This document shows, piece by piece, positions 36,369 to 44,940 of a DNA stretch of 64,000 nucleotides. This DNA comes from an uncultured Paracoccaceae bacterium. Lineage in GTDB: Bacteria > Pseudomonadota > Alphaproteobacteria > Rhodobacterales > Rhodobacteraceae. The notes under the pieces were generated by a model. It saw nothing but the letters and a program-made list of their open reading frames with translations, was not told the origin of the DNA and searched no databases. Numbering within the stretch: position 1 is the first letter of the stretch; each line of letters opens with the position of its first letter. The stretch spans positions 186,001-250,000 of the forward strand of contig CANLDA010000002.1 in the NCBI GenBank assembly GCA_947489325.1, given 5' to 3'. A program made the position numbers and the translations under genes.

Positions 36369-37820
36369 ATGAGCGATACAAAACTGAACCTGATTGCTGG
36401 TGAGTGGGCCGCGGGCGAGAGCGAAATTGAAAACCGCAACCCGTCGGACCTGAACGATCTGGTTGGTATTTTTGCCCAAGCAAGTGCTGATCAACTTGAC
36501 GCAACTTTAGTGCAAGCGCGTGCTGCACAGGCAGAGTGGGCCGCTTATGGGTTGGAGCGCAAGCAGGCTGTTTTGAACGCCATTGGCAACGAAATGATGG
36601 CGCGCGCCGAAGAGTTGGGTACGTTGCTCAGCCGCGAAGAAGGCAAGCCATTGGCCGAGGGTAAAGGCGAAGTGTTCCGCGCCGGTCAGTTCTTTACCTA
36701 TTACGCAGCAGAATGCCTGCGTCAGTTGGGTGAAAATGCTGACTCTGTGCGCGATGGCGTTGAGATCGACGTGCGCCGCGAACCAATTGGTACCGTCGCG
36801 ATCATCAGTCCTTGGAACTTCCCAACGGCGACTGCCTCTTGGAAGATCGCACCTGCGCTGTGCTATGGCAACGCAGTGGTGTGGAAGCCTGCGAATGTTA
36901 CTCCGGCATCCGCAGTTGCTCTTACAGAAATCATCAACCGTCAGGACATCCCAAAAGGTCTCTTTAGCCTTGTAATGGGGTCTGGGCGTTCCATTGGTCA
37001 GCGTTTGGTTGAAAGCCCGCTAGTGAACGCGATTTCCTTTACTGGTTCTGTTCCTGTAGGCAAAGGTATTGCATCTGCTGCGATCCAGAACCTGACCAAA
37101 GTTCAGATGGAAATGGGATCCAAAAACGCATTGGCCGTGATGGATGATGCAGATGTTGATCTGGCGGTTACGCTGGCGCTGGGTGGGGCCTTTGGCAGCA
37201 CCGGTCAGAAATGTACGGCCTCTTCACGTTTGGTTGTACATGAAGCCGTGCATGATGCATTCGTAGAAAAGCTGGTTGCTGGTGCGAAGGCGATGAAGGT
37301 TGGGAACGCGCTGGAAGCAGGCATTCAGATGGGTCCTGTGGTCAGCCAAGAACAACTGGATGATAACCTTGCCTATGTTGGCTTGGGTAAATCCGAAGGG
37401 GCCGAATTGGCCTGTGGTGGCGAACGTCTGGAAATGGCGACCCCCGGTTTTTACATGTCTCCCGGCGTTTTCCTGAACTCCACCAACGACATGCGCATCA
37501 ACCGTGAAGAAATGTTCGCGCCACTGACCAGCGTGATCAAGGTTGGCAGCTATGAAGAAGCGCTGGCAACAGTGAATGACACGAATTTTGGCCTGACATC
37601 GGGCATCGTGACGCAATCCTTGGCGCGCGCCACACATTTCCGTCGCAATGCGCGCACGGGTGTTGTGACAGTCAACCTGCCAACGGCTGGCACTGATTAT
37701 CACGTGCCATTCGGTGGACGTGGTGACAGCTCTTATGGTCCACGTGAACAAGGTAAGGCCGCGGCGGAGTTCTATACCACCGTGAAAACCGCATACATCA
37801 GCGCCGGGTCGCCGTTCTGA
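36369..37820 (+). CDS. Aldehyde dehydrogenase, 2-oxoglutarate-semialdehyde type
   Basis: This NAD(P)-dependent dehydrogenase has 483 residues from the ATG at 36369, which has GGAG six bases before it. Catalytic marks are IISPWNFPTATASWKIAPAL, FTGSVPVGKGIASAA, QMEMGSKNALAVMDDAD with the general-base glutamate, and GQKCTASSRLVV with the nucleophile cysteine. The C-terminal VNLPTAGTDYHVPFGGRGD and SSYGPREQGKAAAEFY are close to 2-oxoglutarate semialdehyde (2,5-dioxopentanoate) dehydrogenases from sugar-acid and hydroxyproline routes. Its stop overlaps the start of the dipeptidase-like gene (TGATG). The substrate in this operon is unknown. Confidence 0.88.
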   Translation: MSDTKLNLIAGEWAAGESEIENRNPSDLNDLVGIFAQASADQLDATLVQARAAQAEWAAYGLERKQAVLNAIGNEMMARAEELGTLLSREEGKPLAEGKGEVFRAGQFFTYYAAECLRQLGENADSVRDGVEIDVRREPIGTVAIISPWNFPTATASWKIAPALCYGNAVVWKPANVTPASAVALTEIINRQDIPKGLFSLVMGSGRSIGQRLVESPLVNAISFTGSVPVGKGIASAAIQNLTKVQMEMGSKNALAVMDDADVDLAVTLALGGAFGSTGQKCTASSRLVVHEAVHDAFVEKLVAGAKAMKVGNALEAGIQMGPVVSQEQLDDNLAYVGLGKSEGAELACGGERLEMATPGFYMSPGVFLNSTNDMRINREEMFAPLTSVIKVGSYEEALATVNDTNFGLTSGIVTQSLARATHFRRNARTGVVTVNLPTAGTDYHVPFGGRGDSSYGPREQGKAAAEFYTTVKTAYISAGSPF

Positions 37821-38794
37821 TGCGGATCGACGGGCTGCAATACGCGAACTGGTCTGAAAAGATCTTTCGTCAGATGCGCGAGGGGGGCGTGGACGCTGTT
37901 CACGTCACCATCTCGTACCATGAAAACTTTCGGGAAACGGTTCTGAACTTTGAACAGTGGAACCGCTGGTTCGAACAGTATCCCGATCTGATCATGAAAG
38001 GCCAATGGGCCAGTGATATCGACAAGGCGCGTGAAACGGGCCGTACGGCGATCTTCTTTGGATTTCAGAATCCAGCCCCAATCGAAGACGATATTGGTTT
38101 GGTTGAGATCGTGCACACGTTGGGTGCACGTTTCATGCAACTTACCTATAACAACCAATCGCTTCTGGCGACGGGGTGTTATGAGGCCGAAGATCCCGGC
38201 ATTACCCGCATGGGCAAACAGGTCATCAAAGAAATGAACCGCGTGGGGCTTGTCGTTGACATGAGCCACTCGGCGGATCGCTCTACCATAGAGGCCGCAG
38301 AGATCAGCGAACGTCCCATCGCGATCACCCATGCCAACACCTATGAATGGGCGCCCGCACTGCGCAACAAAAAGGATGATGTCATCCGCGCGGTGACGGA
38401 AAATGGCGGAATGCTGGGTTTCTCGGTGTATCCGCACCACCTGAAAGATAAATCAGACTGCACGCTACAAAGCTTTTGCGAGATGATTGCCCGAACGGCG
38501 GAAAAATACGGTGCTGAACACCTCGGTATCGGAACGGATTTGTGCCAAGACCATCCAGACAGCGTTGTCGAATGGATGCGTGTTGGTCGCTGGTCCAAGG
38601 AAATCGACTATGGCGAAGGATCTGCCAGCGCACCGGGTTTCCCCCCGATGCCCAAATGGTTCAACGACAACAGAGACTTTGGCAACATCGAACAAGGCCT
38701 GCGCGCGACTGGGCTGAGTGACAATGATGTCGCCGGTATTATGGGCGGTAATTGGTACCGCTTTTTCAAGGACAACTTTGGCCCACAAGGATAA
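37820..38794 (+). CDS. M19 membrane-dipeptidase-like protein lacking the HxD metal motif
   Basis: This 324-residue protein follows the renal-dipeptidase (M19) fold: the N-terminal DGLQ strand, LGARFMQLTYNNQSLLATGC, VGLVVDMSHSADRSTIEAAE, ITHANTYEWAPALRNK and HLGIGTDLCQD. Normal M19 enzymes begin with DGHND, whose His and Asp bind zinc. Here that site reads DGLQY, so two ligands are missing, while later histidines remain. No signal peptide is seen, so it is cytoplasmic. It overlaps the aldehyde dehydrogenase gene and lies five bases before an unrecognised gene. It probably has a different reaction or one metal only. Confidence 0.85.
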   Translation: MRIDGLQYANWSEKIFRQMREGGVDAVHVTISYHENFRETVLNFEQWNRWFEQYPDLIMKGQWASDIDKARETGRTAIFFGFQNPAPIEDDIGLVEIVHTLGARFMQLTYNNQSLLATGCYEAEDPGITRMGKQVIKEMNRVGLVVDMSHSADRSTIEAAEISERPIAITHANTYEWAPALRNKKDDVIRAVTENGGMLGFSVYPHHLKDKSDCTLQSFCEMIARTAEKYGAEHLGIGTDLCQDHPDSVVEWMRVGRWSKEIDYGEGSASAPGFPPMPKWFNDNRDFGNIEQGLRATGLSDNDVAGIMGGNWYRFFKDNFGPQG

Positions 38795-38799
38795 CGTAC

Positions 38800-40494
38800 A
38801 TGGAAACAGTCGCGCAGACACGTATTTCCCCAAGATCGCCAGCACAGGTTATGCGCCTGTCACGGCTTGGCTCTTTGCATCAGTGCCGCCTCAGCTTTAT
38901 GCGTATCCTAACACGACGCATGCAACGCGAACGCTGGACGTTTTCACGTCCGGTTTTTGAAATCGACGATAAGGGCGTGGGTGTGGCGGTTTATTCCGCC
39001 CATGGCCCCACTCGCAGTTATTCTCTGATTGCTTTTGCCCATGATCTGCCGCCGGAAATGCGTTCAGACCGTGTGATTGCAACGGCTTGGGATGCGACCT
39101 TCACCCTGTTTGACGGTATTCCGACACGTGAAGACATTGATCGTCTGTCCAAGAACGTGCCCTACCAAGAGGCTGGTCGCGTAACGGATAGCGAAATTTC
39201 CGTGTCTCGTGCAAACCGCTCTGTACGCCTGTGGGAACATTTTGTGGATGCGTTGGCCAATGGGCAGCAGCCAGACATCGAAAAGGTCAATGCTGTTGGC
39301 TATCTGATGCGCACAACTGCTGTCTATGGCTCTGGTAAACTTGGCGCGGCGGATCGCGAGAAAACTGCTGAACGTCCAGAGACCAATGCCCCGTTTCAGG
39401 TGGAAATGCTGTCTGTGTTCCTGACCCGTGCCTTTGTGCGTGATTTGGTGAATTTCATGGCTCAATCCCGCGGCGGTGATAAAGCCGTTGCACTTGATCC
39501 AACCATCGCGCGCAGCCTTGGCATTGGGAACTCTACTGGCTTGGGCATGGCACCTTATATCGTCAACCACCCTGTTTTGTTCAACAATTGGATTACAGTA
39601 CGTGAAGAAGCGATTGCGCGGGTGCGCAACGTGATCACAGCGACAGTTAGCGAAGCCAATGATTTCCGCGCAGTGCTGCGCCAAAGTGAACGTAATGTGG
39701 CACTGTGGAAATCTGAACATCCCATTCAGGTTGAAAAACTGGCCGATCTGCGCATGGACCTGGATCGTTTGAATGCCTTTGTGGCGGGTGAAGATCTGAT
39801 CAATGACCACCCATGGCATCGTCTGATGAACTGGAGCGAAGCCAATCTTTCTGAAGAGGGACAAGAGCTTGTCGCCTCTCTGATTTTAGAACCTTACGCG
39901 GAATTGGTGGATGGCCTGGCGGCATGTTTGGCGAATACCAACACGGATTCCTTCCACATTAATGGCGCGATGAGCGTTGGTGAGTTGAAAGATTTGCTGA
40001 ACGAATGTTTTGGCTGGGCATGTGATGTGAACTGGCAAGAGCGCGAGAACTGCGCGCGCGCTTGGTATGTGTCCGAAGAAAAGCTGGAACCTCGATTGGG
40101 CGAACGCTTTGAAGAACCAATCGCCGAATATGAGCAACCACTGGCACCAGCACGAGACGCGGCCGAACTGAATGCAACATTGGCAGATTGGGCGTCTGAT
40201 GCATCGGTCGCTGAATTGTTGCTAAAGCATCCGGAACACCGCCATACGGTACGCCGCTTGCAAGTCCATGTTTATGCGCCCTATGGCGAAATTCAGGACA
40301 ATACGATTAGTGCAGAGGTGCTGCCAATCGACATGCTGCGGTGCAAGTTGTCGTTCTTTGGAGCCACGCATTTTGATCCCCGTTCCGACCGTTGGGTGCG
40401 CATCTGCATGTATGGAGGCGCGCCTTATCCTGAGGAAATAAGTCGGCGTGATTGTGATCGTTGGGTTTATCCAGAACTGGAGGCAGCACAATGA
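38800..40494 (+). CDS. Unrecognised 564-residue protein of the aldehyde dehydrogenase operon
   Basis: I do not recognise this protein. The ATG at 38800 follows the dipeptidase-like gene by five bases and has AAGG about ten bases upstream. The N-terminus is basic (RLSRLGSLHQCRLSFMRIL) and might look like a targeting region, but no clean signal peptide is seen. The body is mostly soluble and helical, with many acidic and aromatic residues; tryptophan is frequent near the end (WACDVNWQERENCARAWYV, RSDRWVRICMYGGAPYPEE). Codon use matches its neighbours. It overlaps the next gene by ATGA. Placement suggests an enzyme or subunit of the same pathway. Confidence 0.8.
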   Translation: METVAQTRISPRSPAQVMRLSRLGSLHQCRLSFMRILTRRMQRERWTFSRPVFEIDDKGVGVAVYSAHGPTRSYSLIAFAHDLPPEMRSDRVIATAWDATFTLFDGIPTREDIDRLSKNVPYQEAGRVTDSEISVSRANRSVRLWEHFVDALANGQQPDIEKVNAVGYLMRTTAVYGSGKLGAADREKTAERPETNAPFQVEMLSVFLTRAFVRDLVNFMAQSRGGDKAVALDPTIARSLGIGNSTGLGMAPYIVNHPVLFNNWITVREEAIARVRNVITATVSEANDFRAVLRQSERNVALWKSEHPIQVEKLADLRMDLDRLNAFVAGEDLINDHPWHRLMNWSEANLSEEGQELVASLILEPYAELVDGLAACLANTNTDSFHINGAMSVGELKDLLNECFGWACDVNWQERENCARAWYVSEEKLEPRLGERFEEPIAEYEQPLAPARDAAELNATLADWASDASVAELLLKHPEHRHTVRRLQVHVYAPYGEIQDNTISAEVLPIDMLRCKLSFFGATHFDPRSDRWVRICMYGGAPYPEEISRRDCDRWVYPELEAAQ

Positions 40495-41123
40495 GTTTTG
40501 CATTGAACGAAGTTGAGGCGACTTCGAAAAAAGCCACCCGAGGGATCGGTTTCAGTTGGGGCATCGCGGAAGAGGCCGCCAAAGCCACGCGTTGGCTGTG
40601 TGCGCAAGGTTTGCCTGGGTGCGAAACACTGGCTGCTGTGTTGACTGACAATGACGGCAAGACAATGGGCGATGTGTCTCCTATGTCTTTGGATGGTGTC
40701 TGGGTGGGGGCGTCCGGTCGATTGTGCCCGTTGATGGCAGGCGCAAGCCTGAACGATTGCGCAGGCAAGCTGACATTGAATGACATTTCCATGAACAATG
40801 TCAGCAACCCAATGATGTTGTTGCCTTTTACTCATGCCGCGGCACGTCATGTGGGGGCAACGGTGTCCATTTCTTGGGACGGGTTCTCTGCTCGATGTGA
40901 TGGTAACCGTGCCACCTTTGAGGGCACACCAGACGCAGTAAGTGCAGATGTCGTCGTGTCTTTGATGGGCAGTGTGACCAAACCGGAAGAGCGTGAAACC
41001 CGCGCCACACCATCAGGCGACAGCTGGCAGTTGTTGAACCAGCTTGCCCAACGCACTTATGCGCCCGCAACCGAGCAATCGCGCTTGTTTGGGGCAGGTG
41101 CCGGCACAACCGACAACGATTAA
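40491..41123 (+). CDS. DUF3726-like protein
   Basis: The 210-residue protein starts at the ATG at 40491, overlapping the preceding gene by four bases. It begins MSFALNEVEATSKKATRGIG and contains WGIAEEAAKATRWLCAQGL and LLPFTHAAARHVG. This resembles DUF3726 proteins, small proteins of unknown task that I recall near membrane-dipeptidase genes in Roseobacters. No catalytic motif, signal peptide or membrane helix is clear. It closes the operon; a strong terminator lies 22 bases after its stop codon. The function is unknown. Confidence 0.78.
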   Translation: MSFALNEVEATSKKATRGIGFSWGIAEEAAKATRWLCAQGLPGCETLAAVLTDNDGKTMGDVSPMSLDGVWVGASGRLCPLMAGASLNDCAGKLTLNDISMNNVSNPMMLLPFTHAAARHVGATVSISWDGFSARCDGNRATFEGTPDAVSADVVVSLMGSVTKPEERETRATPSGDSWQLLNQLAQRTYAPATEQSRLFGAGAGTTDND

Positions 41124-41145
41124 CACGTCACCATGATGAATAAAT

Positions 41146-41176
41146 AAAAGCCGGGCCAGTATTTGGCCCGGCTTTT
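41146..41176. terminator. Perfect bidirectional terminator
   Basis: AAAAGCCGGGCCA / TGGCCCGGCTTTT around a five-base loop: thirteen paired bases with A-run and T-run flanks. It serves the operon on the plus strand and the RidA gene on the minus strand. Confidence 0.92.
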
Positions 41177-41181
41177 GTGTT

Positions 41182-41535
41182 TCAGCCTTTTTTTGCGGCT
41201 GTAACGATGAATTCAACAAACAACGTGTCCCGTGCAAGCCGCGCCTCACCGCAGGCACGTGCCGGCGCATGACCTTCGGGAACCCAAGCGTTCCAGACTT
41301 CGTTCATTTCTGCGAAATATTTCATGTCCGACAACCAGATGGTGGTTTGCAGGATATGTTCCTTGTCTGACCCCACTTGCGCCAAAAGAGCATCGATTTT
41401 GTCCAGACAGGTTTGGGTTTGCTGCTTGATGTCCTCATCAGGATTACCAACTTGTCCTGTCAGATAAATGGTGTCTCCGTGAACGACAATTTTGCTGGAT
41501 CGTACGCCGGGTTCAATGCGGGTGATGGTGCTCAT
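41182..41535 (-). CDS. RidA family protein
   Basis: This small cytoplasmic protein (117 residues) belongs to the RidA/YjgF family, whose members deaminate reactive enamines and imines. Marks are IVVHGDTIYLTGQVGNPDED, CLDKIDALLAQVGSDKEHIL, TTIWLSDMKYFAEMNEVWN, and GHAPARACGEARLARDTL with the conserved arginine. It is convergent with the aldehyde dehydrogenase operon and shares its terminator; a shared pathway is possible but not shown. About 220 bases upstream hold no gene. Confidence 0.92.
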   Translation of the reverse strand: MSTITRIEPGVRSSKIVVHGDTIYLTGQVGNPDEDIKQQTQTCLDKIDALLAQVGSDKEHILQTTIWLSDMKYFAEMNEVWNAWVPEGHAPARACGEARLARDTLFVEFIVTAAKKG

Positions 41536-41754
41536 GTGCGGACCTTTCTAGGTGTGTTTCACTGTGTGTAACACGATTGAAATGTGGGTCCAGAGGCATA
41601 GTGTAAACCTCGAGTACTCAATCCATTTGTGTTTGACCTTAGGTTAAATTTGCCACCTCATTATGTGCAATATCGCATCTGAACTCTATTTCTGATTGTG
41701 TTGATATTTTCCCTCTGCTAGCGATTAACCTATGAAAATAATACGGAGATTATT

Positions 41755-42153
41755 GTGCGGAATATTATTCTATCGGCTCTGATATGCTGTTTTGCTGGCA
41801 TTGCTTCGGCAGAAACAACCTATGAATGCAAAATCGACAAAGTAGGTCGTTTCGGTTGGGTCGGATCGTTGATGTTTTTTATCATTGATGAAGAGGCGCA
41901 GCAGGCATGGGTGTTTGACCGCCTTGTTAAGCATGTTCAAGAAGACCCATTAAAGATCTCGATAGAAAGCGAAACCGACACAGCCATTAGATTCCGCTGG
42001 AAGCTGCGTGGATTGACCACCAGTACTCACAATCAATCCGTTGGGACTGTCCAGTACCGTGCAATGCTCAACAAGAAAACCAACAACGTGTACATCAAAA
42101 CATATTTCGGAGAAACCAGAAGCTGGGGCGAGGGGAAATGCAAGAAAATCTAA
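41755..42153 (+). CDS. Small exported protein, paralogue of the next gene
   Basis: This 132-residue protein starts with GTG at 41755 (ACGGAG about eight bases before) and has a signal peptide (MRNIILSALICCFAGIASA). The mature part has two cysteines (YECKIDK and EGKCKKI) that could pair, plus GWVGSLMFFIIDEEAQQAWV and RFRWKLRGLTT. The same layout occurs in the next gene, so the two are tandem copies that have diverged. No known domain is recognised. The upstream AT-rich 200 bases should hold the promoter. Confidence 0.78.
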   Translation: MRNIILSALICCFAGIASAETTYECKIDKVGRFGWVGSLMFFIIDEEAQQAWVFDRLVKHVQEDPLKISIESETDTAIRFRWKLRGLTTSTHNQSVGTVQYRAMLNKKTNNVYIKTYFGETRSWGEGKCKKI

Positions 42154-42217
42154 GATAGTTTGAAGCCATCTTAGAAAGCCCGCGCGATTTGAATTTGTTT
42201 AGAAAAAGAGAAAACAC

Positions 42218-42619
42218 ATGAAAAAAGTTTTATTATCAGTTGCATTGATCTGCGCAGCTTCTGCTTCGATGGCGAAAACCGTCTACGATTGTGATATGAA
42301 ACGTGTTTCTTTGTCAGGGTGGGTAACTGACAGGTATATTTTCACCTATGATGAAGAAACACAGGCCGGCACAGTGTTGGATGGGCTGATCAAGCATTAC
42401 CATGATAAGCCGTTTGCTGCAGCCGTAACACCCAGCGATACACGTTTGGATTTCAGGTGGACATTGAGGAACCTGAAAACCGCAGAGGGTGACAGTCTTG
42501 GACGATTGGTTTTCCGGGCTGTGGTCATGAAGAAAAGCAAGAAACTTCGGATCAAGGCTGTGGTGGCGGGCTATGACAACAGGCCTTCGGGGGAAGGCGT
42601 GTGCACAAAGGTCGAATGA
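42218..42619 (+). CDS. Small exported protein, paralogue of the preceding gene
   Basis: The protein has 133 residues and a signal peptide (MKKVLLSVALICAASASMA). Shared features with its neighbour are the YDCDMKRV/YECKIDKV start with cysteine, GWVTDRYIFTYDEETQAGTV, LIKHYHDKPF, FRWTLRNLKTAEG, and GEGVCTKVE with the second cysteine. Two cysteines at the ends of the mature protein suggest a disulfide. The AAAGAGAAAA stretch before the ATG is a fair ribosome-binding site. The pair sits upstream of sodB. Its function is unknown. Confidence 0.78.
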   Translation: MKKVLLSVALICAASASMAKTVYDCDMKRVSLSGWVTDRYIFTYDEETQAGTVLDGLIKHYHDKPFAAAVTPSDTRLDFRWTLRNLKTAEGDSLGRLVFRAVVMKKSKKLRIKAVVAGYDNRPSGEGVCTKVE

Positions 42620-42760
42620 GGGCTTGGCCCCGAAAACTGTGTAAGCAGGCAAATTGTAGCGTTGATTTTGCGAAGAAACGTGGAAGGCTCTTGACCTTAC
42701 CCTCTATAAAACCGCATCTGTTGCACCAGAGAGACCGCACGAACAGCAAGGAGGCCCATG

Positions 42761-43360
42761 ATGGCTTTTGAACTTCCCGATCTTCCTTATGCGCATGATG
42801 CGCTGGCGTCCAAAGGCATGTCTGCCGAAACGCTGGAATTTCACCATGATCTGCACCACAACGCCTATGTGACCAACGGTAACGCAGCTATTGCGGGCAC
42901 CGAGTGGGAAAACAAGACGATGGAAGAAATCATCGTTGGCACCTATGACGCCAATTCTGTTGCCCAAAACGGTATTTTTAACAACATCAGTCAGCTTTGG
43001 AACCACAACCAATTCTGGGAAATGATGGGCCCGGGCGAAAGCGCCATGCCAGATGAGCTTGAAAAAGCGCTGGTTGAAAGCTTTGGCTCAGTTGCTGATT
43101 TCAAAACACAATTCTCTGCCGCAGGTGCAGGCCAGTTTGGCTCTGGTTGGTGCTGGTTGGTGAAAAATGCAGATGGTTCGCTGGCTGTGACCAAGACCGA
43201 AAACGGTGTGAACCCGCTGTGCTTTGGTCAAACAGCATTGTTGGGCTGCGACGTTTGGGAACACTCTTATTACATCGATTTCCGCAACAAGCGTCCAGTT
43301 TACCTGTCCAACTTCCTGGACAATCTTGTGAACTGGGAAAATGTTGCGTCACGTATGTGA
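42761..43360 (+). CDS. sodB: Superoxide dismutase, Fe/Mn type
   Basis: The enzyme turns superoxide into oxygen and hydrogen peroxide in the cytoplasm. The protein has 199 residues. Metal-binding marks are EFHHDLHHNAYVTN, LWNHNQFWEMMGP, and DVWEHSYYIDFRNKRP; GSGWCWLVKNADGS is also typical. AAGGAGG at 42748-42754 lies six bases before the ATG at 42761 and only three before the one at 42758, so the start MAFELPDLPY is chosen. Iron is more likely than manganese in this group. A terminator follows. Confidence 0.95.
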   Translation: MAFELPDLPYAHDALASKGMSAETLEFHHDLHHNAYVTNGNAAIAGTEWENKTMEEIIVGTYDANSVAQNGIFNNISQLWNHNQFWEMMGPGESAMPDELEKALVESFGSVADFKTQFSAAGAGQFGSGWCWLVKNADGSLAVTKTENGVNPLCFGQTALLGCDVWEHSYYIDFRNKRPVYLSNFLDNLVNWENVASRM

Positions 43361-43381
43361 TCGCAGCTGAGATGAACACCC

Positions 43382-43412
43382 AAAGCCCCGCAGGTTTCTG
43401 TGGGGCTTTTTT
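43382..43412 (+). terminator. Terminator of sodB
   Basis: AAAGCCCCGCAG / CTGTGGGGCTTTTTT around a four-base loop, 22 bases after the sodB stop codon. Confidence 0.9.
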
Positions 43413-43436
43413 ATTCGTGCACCTGAAAGATCAACC

Positions 43437-44315
43437 ATGACCGACGCCACCAAGGGAATTGCCGCCATGGTTTCTGCCAGTGTCATCTGGGGGCTGGTGC
43501 CGCTGTATTACAAGCTGTTGACGCATGTGCCCGCGATTGAGATTCTGGCACATCGCACGATCTGGTCCTTGGTGATTTTTGCTGTGGTGCTGATGGTGCA
43601 GAGGCGTGTTGGGCACATCTTTCAGGCCCTGAAAACATGGCGCAGTTTTGCGACCCTTGCGGCGGCGGCCTTACTGATTTCCATAAATTGGTTCGTGTTT
43701 ATCTGGTCCGTCAGTGCGGGTCTCGTGACGGAGGCAAGCCTTGGTTATTTCCTGTTTCCACTGGTGGCCGTGGTCTTGGGACGGCTGGTGCTGGGGGAAA
43801 GGTTGGTTCGTGGGCAATGGATCGGCGTGTGCCTCGCTGCCAGTGCGGTTGTGCTGTTGACCATTGGTTTGGGTGTGGCACCGTGGATTGCCTTGGCCAT
43901 TTCCGCCACTTTTGGACTGTATGGGTTGATCAAAAAGGGGCTGGATGTTGGCCCTGTCGTCTCTGTAACCTGTGAGGTATTGGTGTTGTCGCCGATTGCC
44001 TTGTGGGTTTTGTTCATCACGCCCGGTGCAACAAGTAACTTTGGTTTTGATTTTCAAGACAGCGTTTTGCTGATCTTTTCTGGGGTTTTGACGGCCTTGC
44101 CTTTGATGTTGTTCAGTTATGCCTCACGCCGGGTGCGCCTGTCGACGGTTGGGTTGGTGCAATACCTGAACCCCACGCTGCAATTTATGTGCGCGACGGT
44201 TATTTTTGCAGAGCCATTGAGTATGTGGCACGCCATCGCCTTTCCCTTGATTTGGGTGGCGCTGGCGATTTATTCGTGGTCCGGGTTTCGTCAGGAAAAG
44301 GCGCGCGCGATCTGA
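43437..44315 (+). CDS. rarD: RarD-type EamA permease
   Basis: This 292-residue inner-membrane protein has ten predicted helices and the RarD features ASVIWGLVPLYYKLLTHVPA, EILAHRTIWSLV, SAGLVTEASLGYFLFPLV and STVGLVQYLNPTLQFM. RarD proteins belong to the drug/metabolite transporter superfamily. It lies just after the sodB terminator. Its last 25 bases overlap the end of the convergent LOG-family gene, and no terminator lies between them. The substrate is unknown. Confidence 0.9.
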   Translation: MTDATKGIAAMVSASVIWGLVPLYYKLLTHVPAIEILAHRTIWSLVIFAVVLMVQRRVGHIFQALKTWRSFATLAAAALLISINWFVFIWSVSAGLVTEASLGYFLFPLVAVVLGRLVLGERLVRGQWIGVCLAASAVVLLTIGLGVAPWIALAISATFGLYGLIKKGLDVGPVVSVTCEVLVLSPIALWVLFITPGATSNFGFDFQDSVLLIFSGVLTALPLMLFSYASRRVRLSTVGLVQYLNPTLQFMCATVIFAEPLSMWHAIAFPLIWVALAIYSWSGFRQEKARAI

Positions 44316-44842
44316 TCAGCGAGGTCTGTTGCACTGCTGGCCACGCCTAGACAATCACGGATGTCACTATCGGCAAACCCTTGCGCGATCACGTGGTCAA
44401 TCAGGCCCAGCAATGGCTCCCAATATCCATCAACATTCAGCAGATAAATCGGTTTGTCATGCAGACCCAACTGTCGCCATGTCAGAACCTCGAAAAATTC
44501 ATCCAGTGATCCGGCACCCCCGGGCAGAACAACCACAGCATCGCAATTCATGAACATAACCTTTTTGCGTTCATGCATGTTTTCGGTGACGACGAAGCGC
44601 GTGAGGTCGGTTTTTCCCACTTCGCGCTTCAACAGATGTGTCGGAATGACACCAAATGTTTCACCGCCAGCGGCCTGAGTGGCATTTGCAACGGCACCCA
44701 TCAGGCCAATATCACCTGCACCATAAACAAGTCGCCAATTGTTTTTCGCCAAAAACTTACCTAATTCAATGGCTTGCGACTCATAGTTCGCGTTGTTGCC
44801 GGTGCGGGATCCGCAATACACACATACTGAAACTTGTGACAT
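44291..44842 (-). CDS. LOG-family (TIGR00730) Rossmann-fold protein
   Basis: LOG-family proteins remove ribose phosphate from purine nucleotides, known for cytokinin forms. The 183-residue protein has VCVYCGSRTGNN at the start, LVYGAGDIGLMGAVANATQ, MHERKKVMFMNCDAVVVLPG, and the catalytic PGGAGSLDEFFEVL, where the family has PGGxGTxxE; here serine replaces threonine, a mild change. It is convergent with rarD, overlapping by 25 bases, and divergent from the LysM gene. The natural substrate in this organism is unknown. Confidence 0.9.
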   Translation of the reverse strand: MSQVSVCVYCGSRTGNNANYESQAIELGKFLAKNNWRLVYGAGDIGLMGAVANATQAAGGETFGVIPTHLLKREVGKTDLTRFVVTENMHERKKVMFMNCDAVVVLPGGAGSLDEFFEVLTWRQLGLHDKPIYLLNVDGYWEPLLGLIDHVIAQGFADSDIRDCLGVASSATDLADQIARAFS

Positions 44843-44940
44843 CTAATGGCCGCCTTGTGATCAAACCTGTTTTGACCCGTGATAACCTTGTTGTTAAGGT
44901 CGCTCAACCGGGATCGCCGCCGTCAAGGGGAGAGGCAGGC

